DNA of 64,000 nt, taken from contig NYSS01000033.1 of assembly GCA_002683135.1 (NCBI GenBank), forward strand, positions 19,772-83,771, read 5' to 3'. This stretch comes from Planctomycetota bacterium. GTDB lineage: Bacteria > Planctomycetota > GCA-002687715. Under the pieces are notes generated by a model. The model searched no databases. It was given only the letters and a program-made list of their open reading frames with translations, and was not told the DNA's origin. This document shows, one piece after another, positions 16,298 to 25,474 of this stretch. The stretch's first letter is position 1. Each line of letters opens with the position of its first letter. A program made the position numbers and the translations under genes.

Positions 16298-17780
16298 AGT
16301 CGATCGGGATTCGCGCGACGCCCCCCGTCTCGACCGCCTGCACGGCGCGACGCTGCTCGTCGAGGTGGTGCGCTTCGCGAAGAGCTGGGCTATCCCGTTG
16401 GTCTTGCTCCTGTTCGTGGCGGGGCGTGAGCAGGGCGCGCCGTGGTGGCTGTGGCTTGGTCTCTTCGGAGCCGGGTCGTCATTCCTCGCTACCGCGATTC
16501 GATTCTTCACGCTCAGGTACGGCGTCGTCGGTGATCGCCTGATCATCCGTTCGGGCATTGTTTTTCGTCAGAATCGCACGATCCCGGTCGATCGCATTCA
16601 GAACCTGCATCTCAAGAGCGGGGTCGTCCACCGCGCGTTCGGTGTGGTCGACGTGCGCGTCGAGACCGCTGGGACCGGTGAGGCGGAGGCCCAGCTCTCC
16701 GTCATCAAGGCCGCTCGGGCGGAGACCTTCCGAGGCCAGGTTCTCGGGGGACGCCGGGAGCCGGGTAGCCCCGGCGAGGATGACCGGGGAGAGCTCGTCC
16801 GTCGTAGCCGCCTTGGTGAACTGCTTCTGGCGGGAGCGACGGAGAACCGCATCCTCGTGCTGGTCGCGGCGCTCTGGGGGCTGTTCGAGATCGGTCAGGA
16901 CACGGGCTTCGACGTGGAGGGGATGATCAACACCGTAGGAGACCGACTGCCGGGTGGCGCGGCGGCGCCGGCGGCGGTGGTCGCGCTCGCGGTTCTCGGC
17001 CTGACGTTCTTCGGCCTCGGGTGGATAGCGTCGATCTTGTGGACCGTGGTCACTTACTACGGGTTCACCTTGCGGCGGCGGGGGCGTGATCTGCGCAAGA
17101 CCCATGGCTTGCTCACGCGGTTCGAGTCGACGATTCCGGTGGCGCGTATCCAGGCCGTGCGCCTGGAGGCGAGCTTGCCGCGGCGTGCCCTCAACGTCCT
17201 GCAGGTGCTCGCGTCGACGGCGGGTTCGAAGGCGGACGATCACCAGGGTGGGACGAGCGTGATAGCGCCGCTGCTCCAACGATCGGAGGCGGATGACTTT
17301 TGTCGCGTCGTTTATCCGGACATGCGTCTCGAGGACGTGCGCCTTGAGCGCGTTCATCCGCGGGCGCGCCGTCGCGGGTTCATCCGGTTGCTGATTCCAG
17401 GGGTCGTCCTCGCGACCGTGTTTCTCGTCCGCGGCAGCACCTGGCCGTGGGTCGCGTTGGCTTTGTGGGTGGCGTTCTCCTGGGTGCTCGCTCGTGCGCG
17501 TTACGCGATCCTCGGGTACGGCGTCTTCGACCGCTTCCTCGTCGCCCGATCCGGGGTCTGGACTCGCAAGCTGTGGATCGTCCCACAGGAGAAGCTCCAG
17601 GCGGTCCGCGTCGAACGGGGCCCGTTGCAGCGTGTCCTTGGCCTGGCGACGCTGCAGGTGAGTACGGCGGGTGGGGGGGCCCTCAGTGGGGTCCACATCG
17701 CCGACATGGGCGCGCCGGAAGCGGACGGCATGTTCGAGCAACTGTCACGGGCGGCGGCCCGTGGCGGATCAGGCGTGTGA
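16290..17780 (+). CDS. YdbT-like membrane protein with three bPH2 domains
   Basis: A 496-residue membrane protein. Three bacterial PH (bPH2) domains are visible, each with the pattern of a short turn, VxRIQxxxxxxGxxxRxxG and TAG: about 70-140 (PVDRIQNLHLKSG), about 255-325 (PVARIQAVRLEAS) and about 410-490 (PQEKLQAVRVERG). Paired hydrophobic segments precede each. This is the layout of Bacillus YdbT, which pairs with YdbS; the upstream gene supplies the YdbS part. The ORF track start at 16167 is in the upstream gene; GTG 16290 (VDEVDRDS) is used. Homologues are linked to membrane stress or antimicrobial-peptide protection; function here is unproven. Confidence 0.88.
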   Translation: MDEVDRDSRDAPRLDRLHGATLLVEVVRFAKSWAIPLVLLLFVAGREQGAPWWLWLGLFGAGSSFLATAIRFFTLRYGVVGDRLIIRSGIVFRQNRTIPVDRIQNLHLKSGVVHRAFGVVDVRVETAGTGEAEAQLSVIKAARAETFRGQVLGGRREPGSPGEDDRGELVRRSRLGELLLAGATENRILVLVAALWGLFEIGQDTGFDVEGMINTVGDRLPGGAAAPAAVVALAVLGLTFFGLGWIASILWTVVTYYGFTLRRRGRDLRKTHGLLTRFESTIPVARIQAVRLEASLPRRALNVLQVLASTAGSKADDHQGGTSVIAPLLQRSEADDFCRVVYPDMRLEDVRLERVHPRARRRGFIRLLIPGVVLATVFLVRGSTWPWVALALWVAFSWVLARARYAILGYGVFDRFLVARSGVWTRKLWIVPQEKLQAVRVERGPLQRVLGLATLQVSTAGGGALSGVHIADMGAPEADGMFEQLSRAAARGGSGV

Positions 17781-17806
17781 CGGCGGCGCGATGCGGGTGA
17801 GCAGCC

Positions 17807-19444
17807 TCAGGAGTCTTCCGCGTCGAGGAGCTTCAGGCCGATCCGGCGGGCTTCTTCGGACGCCTCCATCACCTCGACGCTGACGCGGTCGCCCACCTTG
17901 ACGACGTCTCGGGGATGGGAGACGCGGAAGTCACCCATGTTGGAGACGTGGATCAGCCCCTCGAGCCCTTTCTCCAGCTCCGCGAACGCTCCGAAGCTCT
18001 CGAGTCGGACGACGGTCGCGCCACAGGTCTTGCCCGCCGCGTAGCGTTCACCCACATCCCACCATGGGTCCGGCTCCGTCTGCTTGATGCTGAGGGAGAG
18101 GCGCTGGCGTTCGGCGTCGTTGCCGATGACGATGGCGGTGACCGCCTCGCCGACGGAGAGCTTCTCCTTCGGGTGGCTGACGCGTTCGTTCCAGACCAGC
18201 TCGGAGATGTGCACCAGGCCTTCGACCTCGTCTTCGTCGATCTTCACGAACGCCCCGAACTCCTCGAGTCGGGTCACCGTCCCGCGGACGATGGTCGCGA
18301 ACGGGTATTTCTTGTCGAGGGTGGTCCAGGGGTTCTCTTCGACGCGCTTCATGGACAGCGAGAGCTTGTTCCTCTCCATGTCCAGCTGCAGGACCTCGAC
18401 CTCGACCTCGTCCCCCAACGCGACGACGTCTCCGGGCTTGCTGATGCGCTTGCCCCACTTCATCTCGGAGACGTGGACGAGCCCCTGGATGCCGGGTTCG
18501 AACTCGACGACGGCGCCGAAGTCGAGTAACCCGACGACGCGACCCGTTACCCGGTTGCCCTCGGCGTAGCTGAGCGGGGCGTGGTCCCATGGGGAAGGCC
18601 CGGCCTGCTTGAGGCCCAGTGAGATCTTCTCTGCGCCTCGATCGAACTTCAGGACGACGACCTCGACGGCCTGGTCGACCTCGAGGATGTCCGAGACCTT
18701 CTCCACGCGTCCCCATGCGAGGTCGCCCTTGTGGACGAGGCCGTCCGCGCCGCCGATGTCGACGAACGCGCCGAAGTCGGTGATGTTGGTGACGGTCCCG
18801 TGGTGTGTCTGCCCTGTGGCCAGCGTCTCGAAGAGGCTGCCCTTCTTCTTTTCGCGCTCGTTTCGCAGCACGGAGCGTCGGGAGACGACGACCTTACGAT
18901 TGTCCCGGTCGGCTTCGATGACCTGGACCGATACGTCTTTGCCGACGAGCACGGAGAGGTCTTCCACGTAACGGATGTCGCATTCACGGGCGGGCATGAA
19001 CGCGCGCATCCCTATGTCGACAACGCAGCCCCCCTTCACCGCTTCGGTGACCTTCCCCGAGAGCACGGTGCCTTCCTGGGCGCCGTCGGCCATGGACTCC
19101 CAGACCTTGTGCCTCTGCGCCTCCTTGATCGACAACTGGACCTGGCCATCCACGTTCTCGAGCGCCATGACCCAGGCCTCGACCTCGTCACCGATGGCGG
19201 GTGGCTTGGCGCCGAATTCGCTGAGGGCGATGACGCCCTCCGACTTGTAAGACAGGTCGACGACGACGGTGTCGTGGTCGACGAGCAGGACCTTGCCGTG
19301 TGCCGCCGCGTTCTCGCGCAGGGCCTGGAATGTGGGACCGGCCGAAGGCATGCCACCGGACGCCGCGTCCTGGCGCATGGCCTCTTGCAGAGCCTTCTCG
19401 ATCTCCTCGTCCGAGGGGAGGTAGTCCTTGAGGGGGTCGCTCAT
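17807..19444 (-). CDS. rpsA: 30S ribosomal protein S1 (six S1 repeats)
   Basis: A 545-residue protein with six tandem S1 OB-fold RNA-binding repeats at about 48-110, 127-192, 212-280, 298-366, 383-455 and 470-540. Repeats 3-6 carry the strong FGAFVxI/GLVHxSE signature (for example DFGAFVDIGGADGLVHKGD). It docks on the small ribosomal subunit and unwinds and binds mRNA. The 45-residue N-terminal extension is acidic and low complexity, a known variable part in S1. It is divergent from serC across a 130-bp gap that contains a CGGAATTCCG palindrome and no obvious strong Shine-Dalgarno. Confidence 0.93.
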   Translation of the reverse strand: MSDPLKDYLPSDEEIEKALQEAMRQDAASGGMPSAGPTFQALRENAAAHGKVLLVDHDTVVVDLSYKSEGVIALSEFGAKPPAIGDEVEAWVMALENVDGQVQLSIKEAQRHKVWESMADGAQEGTVLSGKVTEAVKGGCVVDIGMRAFMPARECDIRYVEDLSVLVGKDVSVQVIEADRDNRKVVVSRRSVLRNEREKKKGSLFETLATGQTHHGTVTNITDFGAFVDIGGADGLVHKGDLAWGRVEKVSDILEVDQAVEVVVLKFDRGAEKISLGLKQAGPSPWDHAPLSYAEGNRVTGRVVGLLDFGAVVEFEPGIQGLVHVSEMKWGKRISKPGDVVALGDEVEVEVLQLDMERNKLSLSMKRVEENPWTTLDKKYPFATIVRGTVTRLEEFGAFVKIDEDEVEGLVHISELVWNERVSHPKEKLSVGEAVTAIVIGNDAERQRLSLSIKQTEPDPWWDVGERYAAGKTCGATVVRLESFGAFAELEKGLEGLIHVSNMGDFRVSHPRDVVKVGDRVSVEVMEASEEARRIGLKLLDAEDS

Positions 19445-19574
19445 GGTAGGGCTTTGGGATCCTGCTAAAACGGTATCCCCCGACCATCGCAGGGGTAGGG
19501 TTCATCCTCCCGGCGAATTCCGTCCAACCAAGCGCAAATAATCCGGAATTCCGCCCGCATGGGGGGGGCCTCCT

Positions 19575-20660
19575 ATGTCGCCGCGCCCACACAACTTCAA
19601 TGCCGGCCCCGCCATTCTCCCTCTAGGGGTCATGGAGGAGGTGCGGGAGAGCCTGCTGGACACCAACGAAACCGGGCTCTCGGTGATGGAGTGGAGTCAT
19701 CGCTCGCCCGATTACGACGCCGTCCGAGGCGACGTAGAGGAGCGCTTGTTTCGTTTGCTCGGCCTGGAGGCCGACCACGGATTCCGGCTCCTGCTCCTCC
19801 AGGGCGGCGCCTCCCTCCAGTTCGCCATGGTTCCCATGAACCTCGCCCGCGGGCGTCAGGGTGCCTACGTCCTGACCGGTGCGTGGGCCAAGAAGGCGCT
19901 GGCGGAGGCCAAGCGCCTCGGCCTCGGCGAAGAGGCCTGGTCGGGGGCTGAGACGAACTTCAATCGTCTCCCCTCAGAGGGGGACTGGGCCGAGCCGGAC
20001 GCTTGCGCGTATGTGCACCTGACCTCGAACAACACGATCTTCGGGACCCAGTACAAACAGCTGCCGCGCACCGAGGCGCCGCTGGTTATCGACATGTCGT
20101 CGGACATCCTCTCGGGGCCCATCGACATGGACCGGGTCGGGCTGATCTACGCGGGCGCACAGAAGAACCTGGGCCCGGCCGGGGTCACGGTCGTCTTGGT
20201 TCGCGAAGACCTGCTCGGGAGAACTCCCGAGGGCCTGCCCGCGTACCTGGACTACCGCGCGCACTTGAAGGCCGATGGGATCTACAACACACCGAACACC
20301 TTCGGGGTCTACCTGATGGGCCGCGTGCTTGCGTGGATTGAGCGGCACGGCGGTCTCGATGGGATGGCGCGTCGCAACGGCGACAAGGCGCGGGTGCTCT
20401 ACGACGAGATCGGTCGGACCGGTTTCTATCGGACCACCGCGGACGTCGACAGTCAGTCGCTGATGAACGTGACCTTCCGGCTGCCGTCCGAGGACCTCGA
20501 GAAACAATTTGTCCAGGAGGCGAAGTCGAGCGGCTTCGTCGGCCTGAAGGGGCACCGCTCCGTCGGTGGATGCCGTGCCTCGATCTACAACGCTTGCCCG
20601 CCCGAGTCGGTGCAGGCCCTGGTCTCCTTCATGCAAGAGTTCGAGGAAACGAACGGGTGA
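19575..20660 (+). CDS. serC: Phosphoserine aminotransferase
   Basis: A 361-residue PLP enzyme converting 3-phosphohydroxypyruvate and glutamate to phosphoserine (serine synthesis; also PLP synthesis). It begins with the typical HNFNAGPAILP, and the PLP Schiff-base lysine is Lys197 in YAGAQKNLGPAG. The RSVGGCRASIYNA end segment is also characteristic. Length is normal. ATG 19575 is the start; an AAATAAT stretch 40 nt upstream may be part of its promoter. It is followed after 5 nt by a secreted protein gene. Confidence 0.97.
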   Translation: MSPRPHNFNAGPAILPLGVMEEVRESLLDTNETGLSVMEWSHRSPDYDAVRGDVEERLFRLLGLEADHGFRLLLLQGGASLQFAMVPMNLARGRQGAYVLTGAWAKKALAEAKRLGLGEEAWSGAETNFNRLPSEGDWAEPDACAYVHLTSNNTIFGTQYKQLPRTEAPLVIDMSSDILSGPIDMDRVGLIYAGAQKNLGPAGVTVVLVREDLLGRTPEGLPAYLDYRAHLKADGIYNTPNTFGVYLMGRVLAWIERHGGLDGMARRNGDKARVLYDEIGRTGFYRTTADVDSQSLMNVTFRLPSEDLEKQFVQEAKSSGFVGLKGHRSVGGCRASIYNACPPESVQALVSFMQEFEETNG

Positions 20661-20665
20661 AAGAC

Positions 20666-22303
20666 ATGACGAAGAAGTCGCTTGTATTGCCGCTGCTCGC
20701 GGCGCTGTTGTTCTCCGGTGCAGTCGCCATGCCGGCCGCTGCTCAAGACGCGTTCCAGAACCTCATCCCCGACGATGCCCTGGGCCTGATCCGGGTGAAG
20801 TCGATTGGTGGGCTTCAGAGCGAGGTGCGGGCTCTCGTCGGGGCGATCGACCCGAGCATGGTCGACGAGGTCGACGTCGAGGAGCTGTTGGCGCTGCTTG
20901 ACCTGGCCGACCTCGAGCTGGACATGACGAAGCCCGCCTGCTTCGCCATGGGGGCCCCGGAGGACGCGTTCTCCGAGCCGGTTCCCGTGGTCGTCCTTCC
21001 TTGCAAGGACGCGAAGAAGACGGCTGAAGAGATCAACGCCATGGGGTATGACTCGGACGCGGTCGCCCGTGGCAGCTACGTGGCATTCGCTCCCATGGGC
21101 ACCTACACCGCGGGGACGAAGCCGTCGCCCCTGCTGAACGCGCTCCCGAGCGCGGATGTCCTCCTGCGTCTCAACCTCGGTGGTCTCATCGAGATCTACC
21201 GTGACGACATCGACATGGTCCTGGACATGGCGGCCGAGGAGATGGCTGCGGGGGCTCCGACCGCGGCGGTCGGTACGATGATGGAGTCGGTCACCGATGT
21301 CTTGGGTGATGTGGTCGATTCGGCGCGCGTGCTCGACGTCACGTTCGATATCGACAAGACCCTCGTTGACTTCGGTATGGCGTTGTCCGTCGGTCAGGGC
21401 ACGGCCCTCGCCAAGTCGACGACCATGGGCTCGAGTTCGCTGGGTGCGTTGGCGGGGTTCCTCCCTGCGTCTCACCCCATCTCGATGATGTTCTCATGGG
21501 ACATGAAGGGCATGACGGCCATGCTCGAGACCATGTATGGCGAGCTGGCGCAGGAGATGCCGGAGGAGATGCAGGAGAGCTACACGGCTCTGATGTCCGC
21601 CAGCACCGAGATCATGAAGTTGCTGGGTAACGACATCGCCTTCAGCCTCGGCGCCGGGGCAGATGGCCTTGAGCTGGTGGAGATCTTCAGCGTCTCCGAT
21701 CCGGCTGCCATGATGGCCTCTTGGAAGGAGCTCATGGGCGGTGACGCCTTCAAGGAGGTGGGGACGAGCGCCGTCTTCGGCGAGGCCAAGACCGACGAAG
21801 CTGGCGTGACCTATCAGGCGATCACCGTCAACGTCGACTGGGAGAAGATGATGGCGCTCTCCGGCGGCGGGGCGGACCTGGGTGTAGACATGGCTCCCAT
21901 CATGCAGGCGATCTTCGGCTCCGAGACCATGACGATGCAGACCGCGACGGTCGGCAAGCACGTCCTCATCGGCATGGGCGGCGAGACCTTGCTCAAGCAA
22001 TCCGTCGCCAACATGAAGCAGGGCGGCAGCGCCGGCCTGAAGGCGACCCTGGCGCGGGCTGGCACGGCTCCGGCGTTCGCCTTCGACGCGGACATCCGGG
22101 GGATCTTCAAGGCGGTGAAGGTCATGGCGGATCGGATGGGGCAGGGGGACAGCGTCCCCACCCTTCCCCCCGGTCCCCCCATGGGTGTCGGTGTGTACGC
22201 GGGGCGTTCCGGATTGGTCTACCGCGCCGGCCTCCGCGCCGACGTGGGGATCATGCAGATGATCATGGCCGTTCAGCCTGGGGCACCCGGACCGGGCAAA
22301 TAG
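20666..22303 (+). CDS. Methionine-rich secreted protein of unknown function
   Basis: A 545-residue exported protein with a clear signal peptide (LVLPLLAALLFSGAVAMPAAAQ). The rest is alpha/beta with alternating short segments such as DDALGLIRVKSIGG and many Met residues, for example MMFSWDMKGM and EMPEEMQESY. The overall pattern recalls the DUF3352-type secreted proteins of planctomycetes, but I am not certain of the family. The ORF track start at 20570 lies in serC; ATG 20666 (MTKKSLV) or GTG 20657 are realistic. It follows serC closely and ends before a strong terminator, so both form one transcription unit. Confidence 0.78.
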   Translation: MTKKSLVLPLLAALLFSGAVAMPAAAQDAFQNLIPDDALGLIRVKSIGGLQSEVRALVGAIDPSMVDEVDVEELLALLDLADLELDMTKPACFAMGAPEDAFSEPVPVVVLPCKDAKKTAEEINAMGYDSDAVARGSYVAFAPMGTYTAGTKPSPLLNALPSADVLLRLNLGGLIEIYRDDIDMVLDMAAEEMAAGAPTAAVGTMMESVTDVLGDVVDSARVLDVTFDIDKTLVDFGMALSVGQGTALAKSTTMGSSSLGALAGFLPASHPISMMFSWDMKGMTAMLETMYGELAQEMPEEMQESYTALMSASTEIMKLLGNDIAFSLGAGADGLELVEIFSVSDPAAMMASWKELMGGDAFKEVGTSAVFGEAKTDEAGVTYQAITVNVDWEKMMALSGGGADLGVDMAPIMQAIFGSETMTMQTATVGKHVLIGMGGETLLKQSVANMKQGGSAGLKATLARAGTAPAFAFDADIRGIFKAVKVMADRMGQGDSVPTLPPGPPMGVGVYAGRSGLVYRAGLRADVGIMQMIMAVQPGAPGPGK

Positions 22304-22327
22304 GGCTCCGCGTCACGAACGAGCTTG

Positions 22328-22372
22328 AGCGACGGCGAGGCGGCCTGGTGGCTGTCTCGCCGTCGCTTTTTT
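22328..22372 (+). terminator. Rho-independent terminator after serC operon
   Basis: An 11-bp perfect stem GCGACGGCGAG / CTCGCCGTCGC is followed directly by six T residues. It lies 25 nt after the stop of the secreted protein gene. Confidence 0.9.
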
Positions 22373-22411
22373 GCCTGGTCTTGGTTGGCCCTCGGATCGA
22401 ATGCGGTCCCG

Positions 22412-22440
22412 TTGCGATTCGCAATTGTCCCCCGTACGCT
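22412..22440 (+). promoter_or_regulatory. Promoter of the DPP IV-type peptidase gene
   Basis: TTGCGA, 17-nt spacer, TACGCT. The -10 ends 7 nt before the ATG at 22448, and no Shine-Dalgarno is present, so the mRNA is likely leaderless. Confidence 0.65.
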
Positions 22441-22447
22441 CGGGCCC

Positions 22448-24655
22448 ATGTCGCATCTCAGAGCTTGCTCCTGCGTCCTCCTCCTCTCCGTCGTCATCTC
22501 GGGCCAGAGCCCCGATCTTACGGTCGAGTGGATCTACTCCGCCGCCCCGTGGCAGATCGCGGCGACGGAGAGCTGCACGTGGCTGTCCGATAACACGATC
22601 CTGATCGATCGTCCGGACGGCGGAACCGACCGGCTGGACCCGAGGACCGAGAAGCGCGACGAGTGGCTGTCTGCGCGTCGCGCCGCGGAGGCGATCGGGG
22701 AGGCCCTGGGGCGGAACATCCCGCGCGTGCCGCCGCCGACGGGCGCGTCATCGGACGGGAAGCGGGCGTTCTGGCGGTCGGGGAGCGGGCGCGTCATCGT
22801 CGTCGATCTCCCGACCTACGAGACCCGGGTGCTGCCCGGTGCGCCGGCTGACACCCTGTTCCGTCTGTCGCCCGACAGCAGCCAGCTGGCGTTCGTTCGG
22901 GACCACGACCTCTGGTCCTGGGATATCGGCGCGGGAAAAGCGCAGCGCCTGACCAAGGACGGCTCGGACACGATCAAGAACGGGACGCTCTCGTGGGTGT
23001 ATTGGGAGGAGGTCTTCGGACGCCAGGACATCGGTTACTGGTGGTCCCCCGACTCCAAGTCCATCGCGTTCTTGCGCAGCGACGAGAGCATGGTCACGGA
23101 GATGACCTACATGGACTTCCGGCCGGAGGTCCCGCGCCTCATCAAGCAGCGGTACCCGAAGGCAGGGACGACCAACCCCGTCGTGTTGCTGGGGATCGCC
23201 ACCATCGGTGAGAAGGGGGTGACCTGGGCGAAGACCGGGGAGGAGCCCGCGGAGTACATCGTCCGGGCCAAGTGGTTGCCGACGAGCGACCGTGTGTCCG
23301 TGCAGACCCTCAACCGCAACCACGACCGTCTCGACCTGTGGTTCGTGGATCGGGCTACGGGGGAGGGCGCACACGTGCTCACCGAGACGGATCCCGGGTG
23401 GATCAACGTCCATGACGACCTCTATTTCTTGAAGAACGGGGAGCACTTCCTGTGGGTGTCGGAGCGCGACGGGTGGTCCCATCTGTATCGCTACACGATG
23501 GACGGCAAGCTCGTGAACCAGGTGACCAAGGGGGAGTGGGCGCTGCACGGGTCGACGCCTATCTTCTGGTTGCGGCAAGCGGTGGCGGGCATCGACGAGA
23601 CAAACGGGTGGGTCTACTTCGGCGCGCTCGAGCATGATCCGATCGAGAATCACCTGTATCGAATCCGGCTCGACGGCACCAAGATGCAGCGCCTGACGCG
23701 CTGGCGCGGCACGCACTCGATCAACATGTCGCACGACGCGGCGTTCTTCCTCGACGAGCACTCCAATACGTCGACGCCGCCATCGCTGACGCTGCGTCGC
23801 GCTGCGGACGGTGGCATCGTCCTGACGCTGGACGCCGCCAAGACGAAGGCCGTGGCGGCTCTCGACTGCGTGAATCCCGAGCTGTTCCAGATAGAGAACC
23901 GGGACGGCTTCGAGATGCCTGGGTACATCTACAAGCCGAAGGACCTGGATCCGGACGGCGTCGGCCCTGACGACAAGCCAAAGAAGTGGCCGGTGATCTT
24001 CTATACCTACGGAGGCCCGTCGTCGCGCTCGGTGACCGACGGCTGGGACTTCGATCGCTGGTGGAACAACATTCTCGTGCGTGCGGGGTACGTCGTTGTG
24101 TGTGTAGACAACCGCAGCGCGACGGGGTTATCCAAGAAGGACGAAAACACCATCGCCGGGCAGATGACCGGGGACCACGAGCTGGCGGACGTCCTCGACG
24201 TGGTCAAGTGGATCAAGTCGCAGGCGTGGGCCGACCCCGATCGCGTCGGGATCTGGGGTTGGAGCAACGGTGGCATGATGACCCTGCTCGGCATGACCAG
24301 GTCGGAGGAGTTCAAGGCGGGCATCTCCGTAGCTCCGGTGACGAAGTGGAGCTACTACGACACCATCTGGGCGGAGACGGTCAACAAGCGCCCCCAGGAC
24401 AACGCGGCCATGTACGACCACATGGACCTGACCAAGCGGGCGAAGGACCTGCGCGGTCGGCTGTTTCTCGTGCACGGCACCTACGACGACAACGTCCACA
24501 TCCAGAACACCTGGCATTTCGTCGACGAGATGCTCAAGGCCGGGAAGATGTTCGACCTCATGGTCTATCCCATGCGTAAGCACGGCATCGCAGACGCACC
24601 CGCCCGCGTGCATCTCTACAAGCGGATGCTGGAGTTTTGGGAGCAGCACCTCTGA
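22448..24655 (+). CDS. Secreted S9-family dipeptidyl peptidase IV-type peptidase
   Basis: A 735-residue exported serine peptidase (signal: RACSCVLLLSVVISGQ). An N-terminal beta-propeller (about 30-480) carries the DPP IV-type glutamate pair in SWVYWEEVFGR. The C-terminal alpha/beta hydrolase has nucleophile Ser606 in GWSNGG (usually GWSYGG), an Asp in HGTYDDNVH, and His712 in RKHGI. It should remove N-terminal dipeptides (X-Pro or X-Ala) from peptides in the periplasm or outside the cell. The ORF track begins at 22325 inside the terminator; ATG 22448 is correct. It is a single-gene unit with its own promoter. Confidence 0.94.
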   Translation: MSHLRACSCVLLLSVVISGQSPDLTVEWIYSAAPWQIAATESCTWLSDNTILIDRPDGGTDRLDPRTEKRDEWLSARRAAEAIGEALGRNIPRVPPPTGASSDGKRAFWRSGSGRVIVVDLPTYETRVLPGAPADTLFRLSPDSSQLAFVRDHDLWSWDIGAGKAQRLTKDGSDTIKNGTLSWVYWEEVFGRQDIGYWWSPDSKSIAFLRSDESMVTEMTYMDFRPEVPRLIKQRYPKAGTTNPVVLLGIATIGEKGVTWAKTGEEPAEYIVRAKWLPTSDRVSVQTLNRNHDRLDLWFVDRATGEGAHVLTETDPGWINVHDDLYFLKNGEHFLWVSERDGWSHLYRYTMDGKLVNQVTKGEWALHGSTPIFWLRQAVAGIDETNGWVYFGALEHDPIENHLYRIRLDGTKMQRLTRWRGTHSINMSHDAAFFLDEHSNTSTPPSLTLRRAADGGIVLTLDAAKTKAVAALDCVNPELFQIENRDGFEMPGYIYKPKDLDPDGVGPDDKPKKWPVIFYTYGGPSSRSVTDGWDFDRWWNNILVRAGYVVVCVDNRSATGLSKKDENTIAGQMTGDHELADVLDVVKWIKSQAWADPDRVGIWGWSNGGMMTLLGMTRSEEFKAGISVAPVTKWSYYDTIWAETVNKRPQDNAAMYDHMDLTKRAKDLRGRLFLVHGTYDDNVHIQNTWHFVDEMLKAGKMFDLMVYPMRKHGIADAPARVHLYKRMLEFWEQHL

Positions 24656-24697
24656 CCAGGGCTTCAGCGGGTCTATCGCTTCTCCCGTGGCTGCCTC

Positions 24698-24703
24698 TAA
24701 GAT
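24698..24703 (+). promoter_or_regulatory. Candidate -10 element of the OsmC-like gene
   Basis: TAAGAT lies 6 nt before the ATG at 24710, without a Shine-Dalgarno between; consistent with a leaderless start. No clear -35. Confidence 0.35.
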
Positions 24704-24709
24704 GCGGCC

Positions 24710-25120
24710 ATGGTTGAGATCGACGTCGTCTACGAGGGGGACCTCCACACGGAGGCTCTGCATGGGCCGTCCGGTAACACGCTGACCACGGATGCGCCGA
24801 AGGACAACGAGGGGCGGGGGGAGAGCTTCTCACCCACCGACCTCGTCGCCACGGCCCTCGGCACCTGCATGATCACCATTATGGGGATCGCCGCCCGTCG
24901 CAAGGGGCTCGCTTTGGAGGGCGCGCGTGTTCGGGTGCGGAAGTTGATGACGATGGAGCCAGTGCGTCGGATCGGAAAGCTCGAGGTCGTGTTCGATTTG
25001 CCCGCCGGGCTGTCTGAGGCCGACAGGGCGGTCCTCGAGCGCGCGGCGCTCGCGTGCCCGGTGCACAAGAGCCTGCACCCGGACACGGAGATCCCGGTGA
25101 CCTTCAACTATGGTTCTTAG
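24710..25120 (+). CDS. OsmC/Ohr family thiol peroxidase
   Basis: A 136-residue OsmC-fold protein. Both reactive cysteines of the family are present, in ALGTCMITIMG and ALACPVHKSL, with the FSPTDLVATALG helix between strands. Members reduce organic hydroperoxides or act in redox and osmotic stress; this one is OsmC/YhfA-like rather than Ohr, judged by the GTCM and ACPVH motifs. It is followed by a GC-rich hairpin terminator and converges on a small secreted protein gene. Confidence 0.92.
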   Translation: MVEIDVVYEGDLHTEALHGPSGNTLTTDAPKDNEGRGESFSPTDLVATALGTCMITIMGIAARRKGLALEGARVRVRKLMTMEPVRRIGKLEVVFDLPAGLSEADRAVLERAALACPVHKSLHPDTEIPVTFNYGS

Positions 25121-25155
25121 CTGAGCGGCGGGCGCGATCTGGGGGAGAGGTGGGC

Positions 25156-25185
25156 GCGCCCCGCCGAAGCGGGGCGCCTGTTTGT
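25156..25185 (+). terminator. GC-rich hairpin terminator after the OsmC-like gene
   Basis: GCGCCCCGC - CGAA - GCGGGGCGC forms a 9-bp stem, followed by CTGTTTGTTC (a weak T tract). It lies 35 nt after the OsmC stop. Confidence 0.65.
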
Positions 25186-25189
25186 TCGT

Positions 25190-25474
25190 CTACCAGCAGA
25201 TCCGTCGACGGTAGCTCCGTCGGTAGGAGGGCCTGTAGTATCGCGGATAGCGATAGGACGAGTAGTACGTCGGGGCGCAGTACGAGCCACCGAAGAGACC
25301 TCCGCCGACGTAGCCGCCACCGACGTAGCTGCCACCGCCGTAGCCGCCACCGCTTCCGAAGCTGATGCTAAATCCCCCCCCGCCGCTGTAGCACTGGGCG
25401 CTGGCCGCCGGCGCGAAGGCCACAGCGAGCGCGAAGACGAGCGCGAATGTTCCGAGCGTTCTGTTGATGCTCAT
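25190..25474 (-). CDS. Small Gly/Tyr-rich secreted protein
   Basis: A 94-residue protein with a signal peptide (LGTFALVFALAVAFAPAASAQ) and a mature part made of GGG repeats (GGSYVGGGYVGGG) followed by an Arg/Tyr-rich tail (RYPRYYRPSYRRSYRRR). Three Cys remain after cleavage. Composition like this is common in surface or self-assembling structural peptides; the function is unknown. RBS AAGGAG lies 9 nt before the ATG. It converges on the OsmC-like gene and is divergent from a large secreted protein. Confidence 0.75.
   Translation of the reverse strand: MSINRTLGTFALVFALAVAFAPAASAQCYSGGGGFSISFGSGGGYGGGSYVGGGYVGGGLFGGSYCAPTYYSSYRYPRYYRPSYRRSYRRRICW

Noticed and set aside
22748-23761. Minus-strand ORF opposite the DPP IV-type peptidase
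   Set aside because: Antisense shadow; no motif and no RBS.
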